NCBI GenBank assembly: GCA_015066625.1
Contig: SVOC01000013.1
Span: forward strand, 1-64,000
Source of the DNA: Oscillospiraceae bacterium
GTDB lineage: Bacteria > Bacillota > Clostridia > Oscillospirales > Acutalibacteraceae
Direction: 5' to 3'
DNA: 64,000 nucleotides
Below, piece after piece: positions 37,240-45,117 of this stretch (its first letter is position 1; each line of letters opens with the position of its first letter). The position numbers and the translations under genes are program-made. The notes under the pieces were generated by a model. The model was not told where the DNA came from, made no database searches, and saw only the letters and a program-made list of their open reading frames with translations.

Positions 37240-38616
37240 ATGAATCAGAAAAAATTCAACTATGACTATTCAAAAACATTGTGGATGAAGATGTTTCTTG
37301 CAAAACCCGATTGGGAGAAAAAAACATCCGAGATTCTTATCACTTTTGAACAGGCACTTGAAATAATCAGGATGATGGATAACATAACGCAGGGTATAAA
37401 AAAGATTGTTTACCTTGTCGGTTGGCAGGGACTCGGACATGATGACTGTTACCCCGAAATGGAAGTTATTAATCCGTATCTCAAGCGAGACTGCGATGCT
37501 ACGCCGAGAGACAGCTTTATGTGGCTTTTTGAAGAAGCTGAAAAATACAACACGGTAGTAAGTGTTCACGGTAACCTTGCCGACGAATATGATGCAAATC
37601 AATCACATCCCGAATTTGTTGAAGCAAGCGCAATAACAAAGTATCCCGACGGTACTCCGGCGGTTATTGAGGTTTTTTACGGCAGAAATGCATATAAAAC
37701 ATCATATAAGCAGTATTGGGAAAGCGGTCTTTTCAAAAAATATTTTGACCGATTCTGTGAGGTTATTCCTGTCAGAGAGGCGGGCACGGTTCATCTCGAT
37801 AACTTCTGCATTGCGGAAAATTTCGGACCAAGAACAGAAATGCATGAGCAGGATGAGGCAAGAAACAAGATGCTCGACTATATTATGAGCCTCGGAATTG
37901 ACGTTACGAGTGAATATACTTACCGTGAAATGCCGTTACGCTCCGAGAGTAACCACCCCATAAGAAAGTATTACGAAAAATGCGGTGCTGAAATTATTGA
38001 TACAGACTGGCGCGATGCACCTATCCGCACGCTGGGAAGAATCCCTGCCGTCTGGTGGATGAGCAATATGACAATCGACGATTGCATCAATATTCAGGCC
38101 GGTGAATTCAGCGGATATCTCAACGTCGAGCCTTTGAGAAATGTGTTTTACGGTACGGTACACGGCGAAGATATCTGGATGAACAACGGCATTGAAAAAG
38201 ACGTATGGGTGCCGATGTTTATCAGGCAGTTCTGCACAATGCAGGTGCCGTATACATATCTTAACCGATATAAGAGGCTCAGCTATACGGGTAATGACAA
38301 AGAAGGTTATAAAGTGACTTTCTCTGACGGTGTTGAAACGTGCGGAAATGAACTTTCAATCACCAAGAACGGCATTGAACTGAAAAAAGGTTATGATGTT
38401 ATTCTGCCGATAACGGAAGATAACAAAATCTTTATCGCATATTCCGAAAACGGAAAAGACGGCGAGTGGAATGTTCCCGATGCTGAATTTGACAAAGCCA
38501 GGGTATATATCATCACCGCTGACGGCAATGAATATCTTTGCGACGTTGCGGTTGAAAACAAAAAATTTTCTCTTAACCTCAAAGCGGGTCAGGCTGTGGC
38601 TGTTATTGCAGAATAA
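37240..38616 (+). CDS. Putative GH101/GH129-like glycoside hydrolase
   Basis: 458 residues without a signal peptide. VYLVGWQGLGHDDCYPEM resembles the GWQ-x-x-GHD motif of endo-alpha-N-acetylgalactosaminidases (GH101) and the related GH129. VHLDNFCIAENFG later carries a candidate nucleophile Asp, and a C-terminal beta domain follows. If right, it would release GalNAc-containing units from mucin-type glycans. The protein is much shorter than modular secreted GH101 enzymes, so it may act on imported sugars. GGGAGGG precedes the ATG. It leads a four-gene block. Family assignment is tentative. Confidence 0.5.
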   Translation: MNQKKFNYDYSKTLWMKMFLAKPDWEKKTSEILITFEQALEIIRMMDNITQGIKKIVYLVGWQGLGHDDCYPEMEVINPYLKRDCDATPRDSFMWLFEEAEKYNTVVSVHGNLADEYDANQSHPEFVEASAITKYPDGTPAVIEVFYGRNAYKTSYKQYWESGLFKKYFDRFCEVIPVREAGTVHLDNFCIAENFGPRTEMHEQDEARNKMLDYIMSLGIDVTSEYTYREMPLRSESNHPIRKYYEKCGAEIIDTDWRDAPIRTLGRIPAVWWMSNMTIDDCINIQAGEFSGYLNVEPLRNVFYGTVHGEDIWMNNGIEKDVWVPMFIRQFCTMQVPYTYLNRYKRLSYTGNDKEGYKVTFSDGVETCGNELSITKNGIELKKGYDVILPITEDNKIFIAYSENGKDGEWNVPDAEFDKARVYIITADGNEYLCDVAVENKKFSLNLKAGQAVAVIAE

Positions 38617-38632
38617 AAAGTAAGGAGTAAAA

Positions 38633-39475
38633 ATGATGAAAAAAGAATATTGCGGAATGCCGATGAGAATTGCACATACGGGTGTGACACAGTTTGCTCC
38701 TGAAAACACCCTGGAAGCATTCAGAAAAACTGCAGAACTCGGTTTTGAGGGCATTGAACTGGATATCCAACTGTGCGGAGACGGAGAAATAATTATAACT
38801 CATAACGGTAATATGGGTTATATGACTTTTGAAAAGCACCGTGACGTTCTACTGGATATGACAGCTGAGCAGATAAAGAAATTTGATATTCCTTATCGTA
38901 ATGCACTTAAACTTAAATATCCTCCTTATCCGTGGACGGAGCATTTCGGTGGAAGACGTATGATCACACCGCCCGATTACGTTGAAGACAGAGTGACCCA
39001 TCTGATAACCTTCCCCGAATTTGATGCATGGCTGTCAACTGTTGACTATGACCTCACCGTTGAGGTTGAATTCAAGTGCAAGGGTATGTGTCCCCGCATG
39101 GATGAAATTCTTGCAAAATCTGAAAACGTTTCAAAATACATATTCTTCTCAGGTGACTGGGAAGTGCTTGAAGAGATGCAGGAACATTACCGTAAAAACG
39201 GAAAGCCTGAGGGACTGCGTTTGGGTGCAAATATCCGTTTTATAAATGAACAAACAATGGATTTCGTTAAACGCTCCGATCTTTGGGAAGTGGGTCTCAA
39301 TAACGAAGCGTTCACTAAAGAGGACGTTGAAATGTTTGAGTCTATGGGGATCAAAGTGTTTTCAAATCTTGGCGATTATCCCGAGTGGTGGCAGCAGATA
39401 TGCGATATGGGCATAGCGGGATTCAAAACCAACTATCCCGATGCCTACACCGAATGGTGGTTAAGTACCTGCTAA
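38633..39475 (+). CDS. Glycerophosphodiester phosphodiesterase-like protein
   Basis: 280 residues. APENTLEAFRKTAELGFEGI, then ELDIQLCGDGEIIITHN, is the GDPD barrel pattern with its metal-binding Glu and Asp and the second catalytic His. At the first catalytic motif the usual H-R-G reads H-T-G (AHTGVTQ), so the arginine is replaced. A 40-residue insertion follows the THN motif. Activity may be altered or directed at another phosphodiester or sugar. An AAGGAG site precedes the start, 17 bases after the upstream stop. Confidence 0.75.
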   Translation: MMKKEYCGMPMRIAHTGVTQFAPENTLEAFRKTAELGFEGIELDIQLCGDGEIIITHNGNMGYMTFEKHRDVLLDMTAEQIKKFDIPYRNALKLKYPPYPWTEHFGGRRMITPPDYVEDRVTHLITFPEFDAWLSTVDYDLTVEVEFKCKGMCPRMDEILAKSENVSKYIFFSGDWEVLEEMQEHYRKNGKPEGLRLGANIRFINEQTMDFVKRSDLWEVGLNNEAFTKEDVEMFESMGIKVFSNLGDYPEWWQQICDMGIAGFKTNYPDAYTEWWLSTC

Positions 39476-39493
39476 AAAAGGAGGAATAGATGA

Positions 39494-40567
39494 ATGGCTG
39501 ACAATATTACAATCAGCAAAACAGATTTGCTTTACGATCCGCTTTTTGACAAAAAACCGGACTTGAAAATGAAAGGCAAAAAAAACACGCTATTCAAGGT
39601 TTTATTTGTTATTATAATATCAATTTTTGTCGGTCTTTCTTTATTTTTCAGCTTTAATTCAATCAGTTCCGACAAATATACATACAAGGAAACAGATAAC
39701 GGATATATCCTTTATCAGTTTGTCGGCAAGGAAGATGATATAACATTGCACATTGATTATGTCAGAGATGAATCGGGCAATGCCAATCAGTCAAAACCTG
39801 TTACCGAAGTGCGCGAATTTTCAATGAGCTGTAATGAATATGTGCGTTTTATATTTATCGGAAAAGATGTTTCAAAGCTTGAACCTCATTGCTTTTACTA
39901 TACCAAAAACCTTATGGCGGTAATAGTTGATCCTGAAAATCAGAACTACGTTTCTGTTGACGGCGTTCTTTATTCGAAGGATATGAAAGAAATCATTCTC
40001 CATCCTATGAGAAATCATCAGTACAGAGCTGCACTCGGAGCAGGATGTGTTGCTCCTTCCGATGAAAAAACTGCCGAAGTATTTTTGAGTGAGTTTTCAA
40101 AAAAATACGGCGATGAAACAACAGCCGATGCCGAAGAATACGGCAAGCAGTTTTCAAAGCATGCTTTCTATGTAATACCCGATTCGGTTTCAAAAATTGA
40201 GGATTCATGTTTCAGCGACTGCGAAGCACTGATATATGTTGATATTCCTTCTTCAGTTAAAGAAATCGGTAACCTTGCTTTCTTCAAGTGTAAGGGTTTT
40301 GAAACGATTACAATACCCGACGGGGTTGAATCAATCGGTTCCGACGGATTTTCGTATTGCGAAAGAGTTACATATATTTATGTGCCCGAAAGCGTAAAGT
40401 TTATCGGACACCACGCCTTTTTCGGCAACCTGGGATGCGAAAAAATATATCTCGGTGCCGAAAATGAAGATATGATCGAATTTGGCGAAAACTGGCTTCC
40501 GAAACAAAGTACGACCTCTCTTAAAGACATAGAGGCGGTTTATGGTCAGGAAAGGAGGGCAAGCTGA
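39494..40567 (+). CDS. Membrane-anchored BspA-type leucine-rich repeat protein
   Basis: 357 residues. One membrane segment (about 33-55) precedes a beta-rich domain and three to four BspA-like LRR_5 repeats between residues 230 and 320 (IPSSVKEIGNLAFFKCKG, IPDGVESIGSDGFSYCE, VPESVKFIGHHAFFG). Such repeats bind proteins or glycans. AGGAGG lies upstream, and the stop overlaps the next ATG by 1 base. The role is likely substrate capture or sensing at the membrane for the adjacent transporter, which is inference. Confidence 0.75.
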   Translation: MADNITISKTDLLYDPLFDKKPDLKMKGKKNTLFKVLFVIIISIFVGLSLFFSFNSISSDKYTYKETDNGYILYQFVGKEDDITLHIDYVRDESGNANQSKPVTEVREFSMSCNEYVRFIFIGKDVSKLEPHCFYYTKNLMAVIVDPENQNYVSVDGVLYSKDMKEIILHPMRNHQYRAALGAGCVAPSDEKTAEVFLSEFSKKYGDETTADAEEYGKQFSKHAFYVIPDSVSKIEDSCFSDCEALIYVDIPSSVKEIGNLAFFKCKGFETITIPDGVESIGSDGFSYCERVTYIYVPESVKFIGHHAFFGNLGCEKIYLGAENEDMIEFGENWLPKQSTTSLKDIEAVYGQERRAS

Positions 40568-42429
40568 TGGGCAACGGTAAAATGACAGCTTTATTTCAAA
40601 ATGTAAAAAATCATTGGAATGAACCTGACAGAGAAAAAGGGAACTACGTTCCGTTCAAAGAGTATCTGACAGTATTCTTCGGAGTCGGAATGAATTACAG
40701 CATCAAATCTCCTCTTGAATATCTTGGCTTCAGTGCATCATGTTTCCTCATAATGTATCATTACAAGCTTCCTTATCTTGCGTTTTCCGTCATTACTCTC
40801 ATCGGACTTCCGCTGACCTATCTGTGGAATGTTCTTAACTGGTTCGTTAACGATAATCTCGGTATTCTTGAAAAGAAAACAGAGAGAAAACTTCTTGCTT
40901 TTTACGGCATAGTTTCACTTGCCGGATTATGTATGATACTGTTCGACTCCTCCGCGTTTCTTCCCTTGTCATTGGTTAAAGTTCTTAACGGAATAAACGG
41001 TGTAAGCGCAAGAAGTTTTCTTAAAATATTCGGCATACAGCTGTTTGTGAACGCATACGGCGGATTTCGTAATATTCTTTGGAGAAAGAAACTTGTTCCC
41101 AAATACGGAAGATATAAATATGTGCTGTTTTCAAATTTTGTCCAGAAGTCTGCTATGATAATCCTTATCGGTTGGCTTCCGATTTACAATGTAAAGCTTG
41201 TTGAAGACAGAATGTGGATGGCATATCTTCTGTTTATGGTATATGATATGTTCCCGTTTGATAATGTTATTGAGCAGTGTACTCAGAATATTTCTCCCAA
41301 CCCTCACGAAAGAATGCTTATAAGAACCTGGCCCGTAAAACTTTCCCATTTCGTGAAAAATATATTTGATGTTATAATTCCGATTTTCGGAATTGCCTTC
41401 AGCGACATACGATTCTATAAGTTTGTTATTCCTGCAGTATTCATTCCCATGGGAGCGTTAACCCTGCTGAGTGTCAGAAATATTTCAGAGAGAATCCCTC
41501 AGCCTCCGCTTAAAAAAAAGCAGAAGATATCCTTATGGTACGGAATTTCTCAGGTTATGAAAAACAAGTATAACTGGCTGAACACTATTTCCACACTGCT
41601 TGATTCGTTCGGTAACGGAATGATAAGCATAGTAAACGTTATGTATTTCTTCTCGTTCCGAATGTATACCCAATGTGCAATTTACGGCTTGATGAAAACT
41701 TTGATGAGTTTCAGATCAACGCCTCTCAGCTTTGTTGCACCGTATTTTGTAAAGCGATTTTCATACAGAAGTCTGAAAATCATAAAGCTTGTAATATGCG
41801 CGGTCAGTGCCGTAGCAGAAATGCTGACGATTATGGCTTTTCCGACAAAACAGAATTTATGCGGTATTGTTATTTTTGCGTGTGAATTCTTCAAAGGTCT
41901 TGCAACTTCAATTCCCGATGTAGCCGACAGTGATATGGGTGTCAGAAAGAATGACTATCAGATGTATCTTTCCGGTGAGCGTCTTGAGAATTTCAGCGGA
42001 GTTTTTAACTGGATTATTTCTCCCGTTACAACATTTGTCAGCCTGATAATACCCGTAATCATTCTCAGAAACGGATTCAATTCAAACTGGGACGTTCTCT
42101 ATATAGATTCTGCAAGATTCAACATTCTTGCAGTTCCGCTGATATTTGACCTTGTCGGTTTCGTTATGATGATTGTTCCGTATCTGTTCTGGGATTTCAA
42201 CAATCCGCAGCACGAATATGTCATGGAGGTTCTGAAACAAAGGGAAAAGCTTGCCCAAGAAGGTTATTTTCCTGCAGAATATGAGGGCGGACTTAGTTTT
42301 ATTGAACCCGGCGAGCTTCATGCAGGAATTCCGGTTGATTCCGCCGCCATGATTGAAAAGCGGAATTCCCTTATCGCAAACATAGAGGGAACACTCAAAG
42401 AAGCAACGGCAGCAGAAGGAACAATTTAA
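40567..42429 (+). CDS. Polytopic transporter, GPH/MFS-like
   Basis: 620 residues with about 12 hydrophobic segments. It is a distant relative of the transporter at 22493: both end in a cytoplasmic tail after FYDLDNDKKEKMYAELLERR (there) or FWDFNNPQHEYVMEVLKQRE (here). The GPH loop-2 signature is not conserved, so the transport mode is uncertain. Its start overlaps the LRR gene stop. It is last in the block; a terminator follows at 42508. Probable role: import of the product handled by the GH101-like and GDPD-like proteins. Confidence 0.65.
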   Translation: MGNGKMTALFQNVKNHWNEPDREKGNYVPFKEYLTVFFGVGMNYSIKSPLEYLGFSASCFLIMYHYKLPYLAFSVITLIGLPLTYLWNVLNWFVNDNLGILEKKTERKLLAFYGIVSLAGLCMILFDSSAFLPLSLVKVLNGINGVSARSFLKIFGIQLFVNAYGGFRNILWRKKLVPKYGRYKYVLFSNFVQKSAMIILIGWLPIYNVKLVEDRMWMAYLLFMVYDMFPFDNVIEQCTQNISPNPHERMLIRTWPVKLSHFVKNIFDVIIPIFGIAFSDIRFYKFVIPAVFIPMGALTLLSVRNISERIPQPPLKKKQKISLWYGISQVMKNKYNWLNTISTLLDSFGNGMISIVNVMYFFSFRMYTQCAIYGLMKTLMSFRSTPLSFVAPYFVKRFSYRSLKIIKLVICAVSAVAEMLTIMAFPTKQNLCGIVIFACEFFKGLATSIPDVADSDMGVRKNDYQMYLSGERLENFSGVFNWIISPVTTFVSLIIPVIILRNGFNSNWDVLYIDSARFNILAVPLIFDLVGFVMMIVPYLFWDFNNPQHEYVMEVLKQREKLAQEGYFPAEYEGGLSFIEPGELHAGIPVDSAAMIEKRNSLIANIEGTLKEATAAEGTI

Positions 42430-42507
42430 GGCTTTCAAAGGGCGAAAAAAGCGGATGAGAAAATCCGCATAATAAACTCAGTACATAATCTGATTCCCGT
42501 TATTATA

Positions 42508-42537
42508 AACCGTTTCACTTTTGTGAGGCGGTTTTCT
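42508..42537 (+). terminator. Intrinsic terminator of the inserted block
   Basis: AAACCGTTTCAC pairs with GTGAGGCGGTTT (two G-U pairs) and is followed by TTTTCTT. It sits directly before the right copy of the 188-bp repeat. Confidence 0.75.
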
Positions 42538-42539
42538 TG

Positions 42540-42727
42540 TTCAAAACTTTCAAATTAATCAAAAAATTAACATTAATAAACCCTGAATGGATTGCAAAAA
42601 TAATAAGGCAAACGCAAAAATGAAGAAAAGGGGTGTAAACGAAATGTCAAAGAACAATTCAGTAGTTCCTCAGGCAAGAGCTGCTCTTGATCAGTTCAAG
42701 ATGGAAGCTGCAAGAGAAGTTGGCGTT
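42540..42727 (+). repeat. 188-bp direct repeat, right copy
   Basis: Right partner of 36738-36925, about 97 percent identical by eye. Here the SASP coding sequence continues beyond codon 28 instead of breaking off. Confidence 0.9.
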
Positions 42728-42898
42728 AACCTTAAGGAAGGTTATAACGGCGATCTCACTTCAAGAGAAGCAGGTTCAGTCGGCGGCCAGATGGTTAAGA
42801 ATAAATGTCCCGTACGAACTATGAAATTTACCCGCAATTACCGTTGGCTTGACGGACACAGCAAAGAGATTACATACGAAGTGGCTCTTGCGGTGTAA
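42644..42898 (+). CDS. Alpha/beta-type SASP interrupted near its 3' end by an integrated element
   Basis: 84 residues. Residues 1-52 are a normal DNA-protecting spore protein (RAALDQFKMEAAREVGVNL, GDLTSREAGSVGGQMVK). The last 32 residues (from NKCPVRTMKF) are unlike any SASP end and come from inserted DNA. The native ending KKMIEAYENGMK is found instead at the end of the recombinase frame at 48003-48038. The AAGGGG site 8 bases before 42644 fixes the start. The altered protein keeps most of the fold and may still bind DNA, which is uncertain. Confidence 0.88.
   Translation: MSKNNSVVPQARAALDQFKMEAAREVGVNLKEGYNGDLTSREAGSVGGQMVKNKCPVRTMKFTRNYRWLDGHSKEITYEVALAV
42797..42801 (+). other. Left attachment junction (attL)
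   Basis: AAGAA at the SASP/element boundary. To the right lies TGTCCCG (42806-42812), the mirror partner of CGGGTCA (47986-47992) in the right junction. Confidence 0.7.
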
Positions 42899-42946
42899 GC
42901 CTTATATATCAACGGATTTGACAGTTTAATAAGGAAGGAATTATCT

Positions 42947-43204
42947 ATGACAAATCGAATCAAAACCTGTGAATTCAACATCGACACCGCCTGCGTAGAA
43001 GTCAAACTTATTGACGGTTCTATGGTATCAATCGACTGCGATGCAGTTGAGAATGAATATGCTGATAATATGTATGAGGTATCTGAACTTGATTATCTTA
43101 TCTACAACGAACCTATGAGCTATGTCAGATTACTGCTCAGCGGTAAGATGAAAGAATATCTGCGAAATAGTACAGATTACACTCCGTTATCGGATATGAG
43201 ATAA
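42947..43204 (+). CDS. DUF6061-like small mobile-element protein
   Basis: 85 residues, acidic, no membrane segment. The pattern (SIDCDAVENEYADNMYE, LDYLIYNEPMSYVRLLL) recalls the DUF6061 proteins common in clostridial integrative elements; the function is unknown. An AAGGAAGG site precedes the ATG. Its last codons form part of a 22-base sequence that is repeated at 44809. A strong terminator follows. Confidence 0.65.
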   Translation: MTNRIKTCEFNIDTACVEVKLIDGSMVSIDCDAVENEYADNMYEVSELDYLIYNEPMSYVRLLLSGKMKEYLRNSTDYTPLSDMR

Positions 43205-43207
43205 CAA
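43186..43207 (+). repeat. 22-bp direct repeat, left copy
   Basis: GTTATC-N8-GATAAC plus AA, overlapping the DUF6061 stop. An identical copy lies at 44809-44830. Its own arms are inverted repeats, so it could be an operator. Confidence 0.8.
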
Positions 43208-43208
43208 T

Positions 43209-43257
43209 AAGAGCTATATCAGCTGATTTGATTAGCTGTATAGCTCTTGATTTTTTC
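43209..43257 (+). terminator. Intrinsic terminator after the DUF6061 gene
   Basis: AAGAGCTATA (43209-43218) pairs perfectly with TATAGCTCTT (43239-43248), with an inner CAGCT/AGCTG stem, then TTTTTT. Confidence 0.85.
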
Positions 43258-43394
43258 AGAAGTTCTTACTTATTATCTTGCTTATTATCTTACTCTCAAA
43301 AGAGCTGACAAATCTGTATATTGACAATTTGTTTGCTTCATAATATAATAAGCGTAAAGAAATGATTATTTACACTATATTGTGAGGTGAGATT

Positions 43395-43955
43395 ATGGCA
43401 ACGGATTACCGCAAGCTTTGCATTGAACTTTTTGGAACAGACAATGTTGCAGAGCTTCGCAAAATTGCAGGCAAGCAAAAAATAGGTCGGAAGAAAGCCT
43501 TGAACGATACCGACATTCAGAAAATAATTGAAATGCAGCAGCAGGGAATAACAACTCAGGAGATTGCAGAAAGCTTCGGTGTCAGCCGTCAGACAATCTC
43601 AAAATATCTCAACGCATTCCCCAAGGGCAACTACACAATGCGTATGAATTATATGTTCCGTCAGAAAGTCTGCACGGAAATCTACGTTGATTTCCTCAAC
43701 GAAAAGATTTCAATAATAAATCGCACAAACGATATTCTCCGCCGTGCATTCGGTGTTATCGAAAATCCGACGTGGGAAGATTTTCAGTATTTCCTGCGAG
43801 AAAGATGTTTCCCCGAAGAGCGAGGAAACAAAAAAGAAATCCTCAATTATCTCGGCATTGACCACTTTGACCCGCTTCAGATTGTTGAGGCTACGAAAGG
43901 CCGAATGGCAGAGGATAACCAATATATCAACTTTGTTTATGAAAGCAGGTGTTGA
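43395..43955 (+). CDS. Helix-turn-helix DNA-binding protein, partner of the HipA-like gene
   Basis: 186 residues. TTQEIAESFGVSRQTISKYL (about 52-71) is a clear helix-turn-helix of the resolvase/Xre-like kind. A C-terminal domain of about 110 residues is unfamiliar. GAGGTGAG precedes the ATG and its stop is 3 bases before the next start, so the two genes are co-translated. By analogy with HipBA it would repress the pair and hold the kinase in check, which is inference. Its DNA site might be the flanking 22-bp repeat. Confidence 0.7.
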   Translation: MATDYRKLCIELFGTDNVAELRKIAGKQKIGRKKALNDTDIQKIIEMQQQGITTQEIAESFGVSRQTISKYLNAFPKGNYTMRMNYMFRQKVCTEIYVDFLNEKISIINRTNDILRRAFGVIENPTWEDFQYFLRERCFPEERGNKKEILNYLGIDHFDPLQIVEATKGRMAEDNQYINFVYESRC

Positions 43956-43958
43956 TTT

Positions 43959-44771
43959 ATGAACAACAAAGTAATCAATACTAAACCTATGAAGATGATT
44001 ACGGATTCATCTTCAAAAGGGAATCAGCCTAAATGGCTTGCAGACGGCTTATGGTATAAAGCAGACCATATGGGATATGAAGGTATGAGTGAAATTGTTA
44101 TTTCAAAGCTTCTTGCAAAAACAAATATCCGTAATTTTGTAACTTATCTTCCTACCTTTATTGAATACGAAGGCAAAAAACTTGTCGGTTGTTACTCCGA
44201 AAATTTCAAGAAGGATAATGAAACAATTTACACACTCGAAAAACTTTTCAGAGCATATACAGGTCAGTCTCTGGCAAAGGCATTGCTTGACTATCCCGAA
44301 GTGAAAGACAGGATAAAGTTCACCGTTGATTTCATCGAAGAACACACCAACCTTGAAAACGTTGGTACTTATCTGACGGCAATGCTTGAACTTGATGCGT
44401 TTTTCCTCAATGAGGACAGACACACAAATAACATCGCATTCATCAGAAACGATGACACGGAAGAATTCAGCTTCTGCCCCTATTTTGATTTCGGACTTTC
44501 ACTTTTATCCGATACAAACGACTATCCGATTGATGTGGATATTTATGATTGTATTTCAAAAGTAAAAGCAAAACCGTTTGATGCAGATTTCGACCTTCAG
44601 ATGGATTCTGCAGAAGAACTCTACGGCATTCAGCTTACAATCGGGTTTACGGAAAACGATATTATAAATTCTGTTGAAGAATGCAAGGAATACTATGATG
44701 AAGCAGTCCGTAACCGAGTGAAAAATATTCTGTTTGCAAGAAGAAACAAGTTTAAATATCTGATAAAATAA
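43959..44771 (+). CDS. HipA/CtkA-like serine-threonine kinase, putative toxin
   Basis: 270 residues. The C-terminal catalytic half fits HipA-like kinases: LDAFFLNEDRHTNNIAF carries the catalytic Asp and metal-binding Asn, and FCPYFDFGLSLLSD the second metal Asp. The HipA N-terminal subdomain is absent, as in the minimal CtkA-type proteins. It follows the HTH gene by 3 bases. Such kinases phosphorylate host proteins (HipA targets glutamyl-tRNA synthetase); the target here is unknown. It may stabilise the mobile element. Confidence 0.75.
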   Translation: MNNKVINTKPMKMITDSSSKGNQPKWLADGLWYKADHMGYEGMSEIVISKLLAKTNIRNFVTYLPTFIEYEGKKLVGCYSENFKKDNETIYTLEKLFRAYTGQSLAKALLDYPEVKDRIKFTVDFIEEHTNLENVGTYLTAMLELDAFFLNEDRHTNNIAFIRNDDTEEFSFCPYFDFGLSLLSDTNDYPIDVDIYDCISKVKAKPFDADFDLQMDSAEELYGIQLTIGFTENDIINSVEECKEYYDEAVRNRVKNILFARRNKFKYLIK

Positions 44772-44808
44772 ACTTCAGAACTTTCAAATTTTATCAAAAA
44801 TTAATATT

Positions 44809-44830
44809 GTTATCGGATATGAGATAACAA
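44809..44830 (+). repeat. 22-bp direct repeat, right copy
   Basis: Identical to 43186-43207. The copies bracket the HTH/HipA-like module, which suggests that module was inserted with duplication of this sequence. Confidence 0.8.
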
Positions 44831-45113
44831 CAACGGGAGCTATGAAAAAGAGAATATACTTCTCTCAAATGCCGATGAAGATTTCTGGTCTGTTTATATC
44901 AATTCCAAACCGCTTAAAAGGCGTTTTGCAGAGTTTGACAGAAAGAATCACGGTGTGCTCCGTCACATACGCACAGACCAATACGGCGGAGAGCTTTATG
45001 AAGTACCGAAATCAAGCATTGCAATAAAACTTATTCCGCCAAGGACAAAAGAACAGACGGAAAAGGCAAAAGCTCACGCTGAAAAAGTCGGTCTCGGAAA
45101 GAAAGACGGGTGA
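44823..45113 (+). pseudogene. Mobile-element gene lacking a start codon
   Basis: The frame from a TGA at 44820 to the TGA at 45111 reads as a real hydrophilic protein (YEKENILLSNADEDFWSVYI, LRHIRTDQYGGELYEV, KLIPPRTKEQTEKAKAHAEK) with normal codon use. No ATG, GTG or TTG occurs until GTG about one third into it. The 5' end was probably lost when the preceding module inserted. Its tail is 4 bases from the RepA-like start, as in an operon. I do not recognise the family. A 61-codon ATG frame here in another phase is a shadow. Confidence 0.55.
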
Positions 45114-45117
45114 TTCA

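Noticed and set aside
42644-42898. SASP with a natural extended C-terminus
   Set aside because: The expected ending KKMIEAYENGMK is found in frame at the other end of the recombinase element with the same AAGAA junction, which explains the odd tail.
44842-45027. 61-codon ATG frame
   Set aside because: Another phase of the same stretch encodes a protein-like sequence up to the RepA-like gene. This frame is its shadow.
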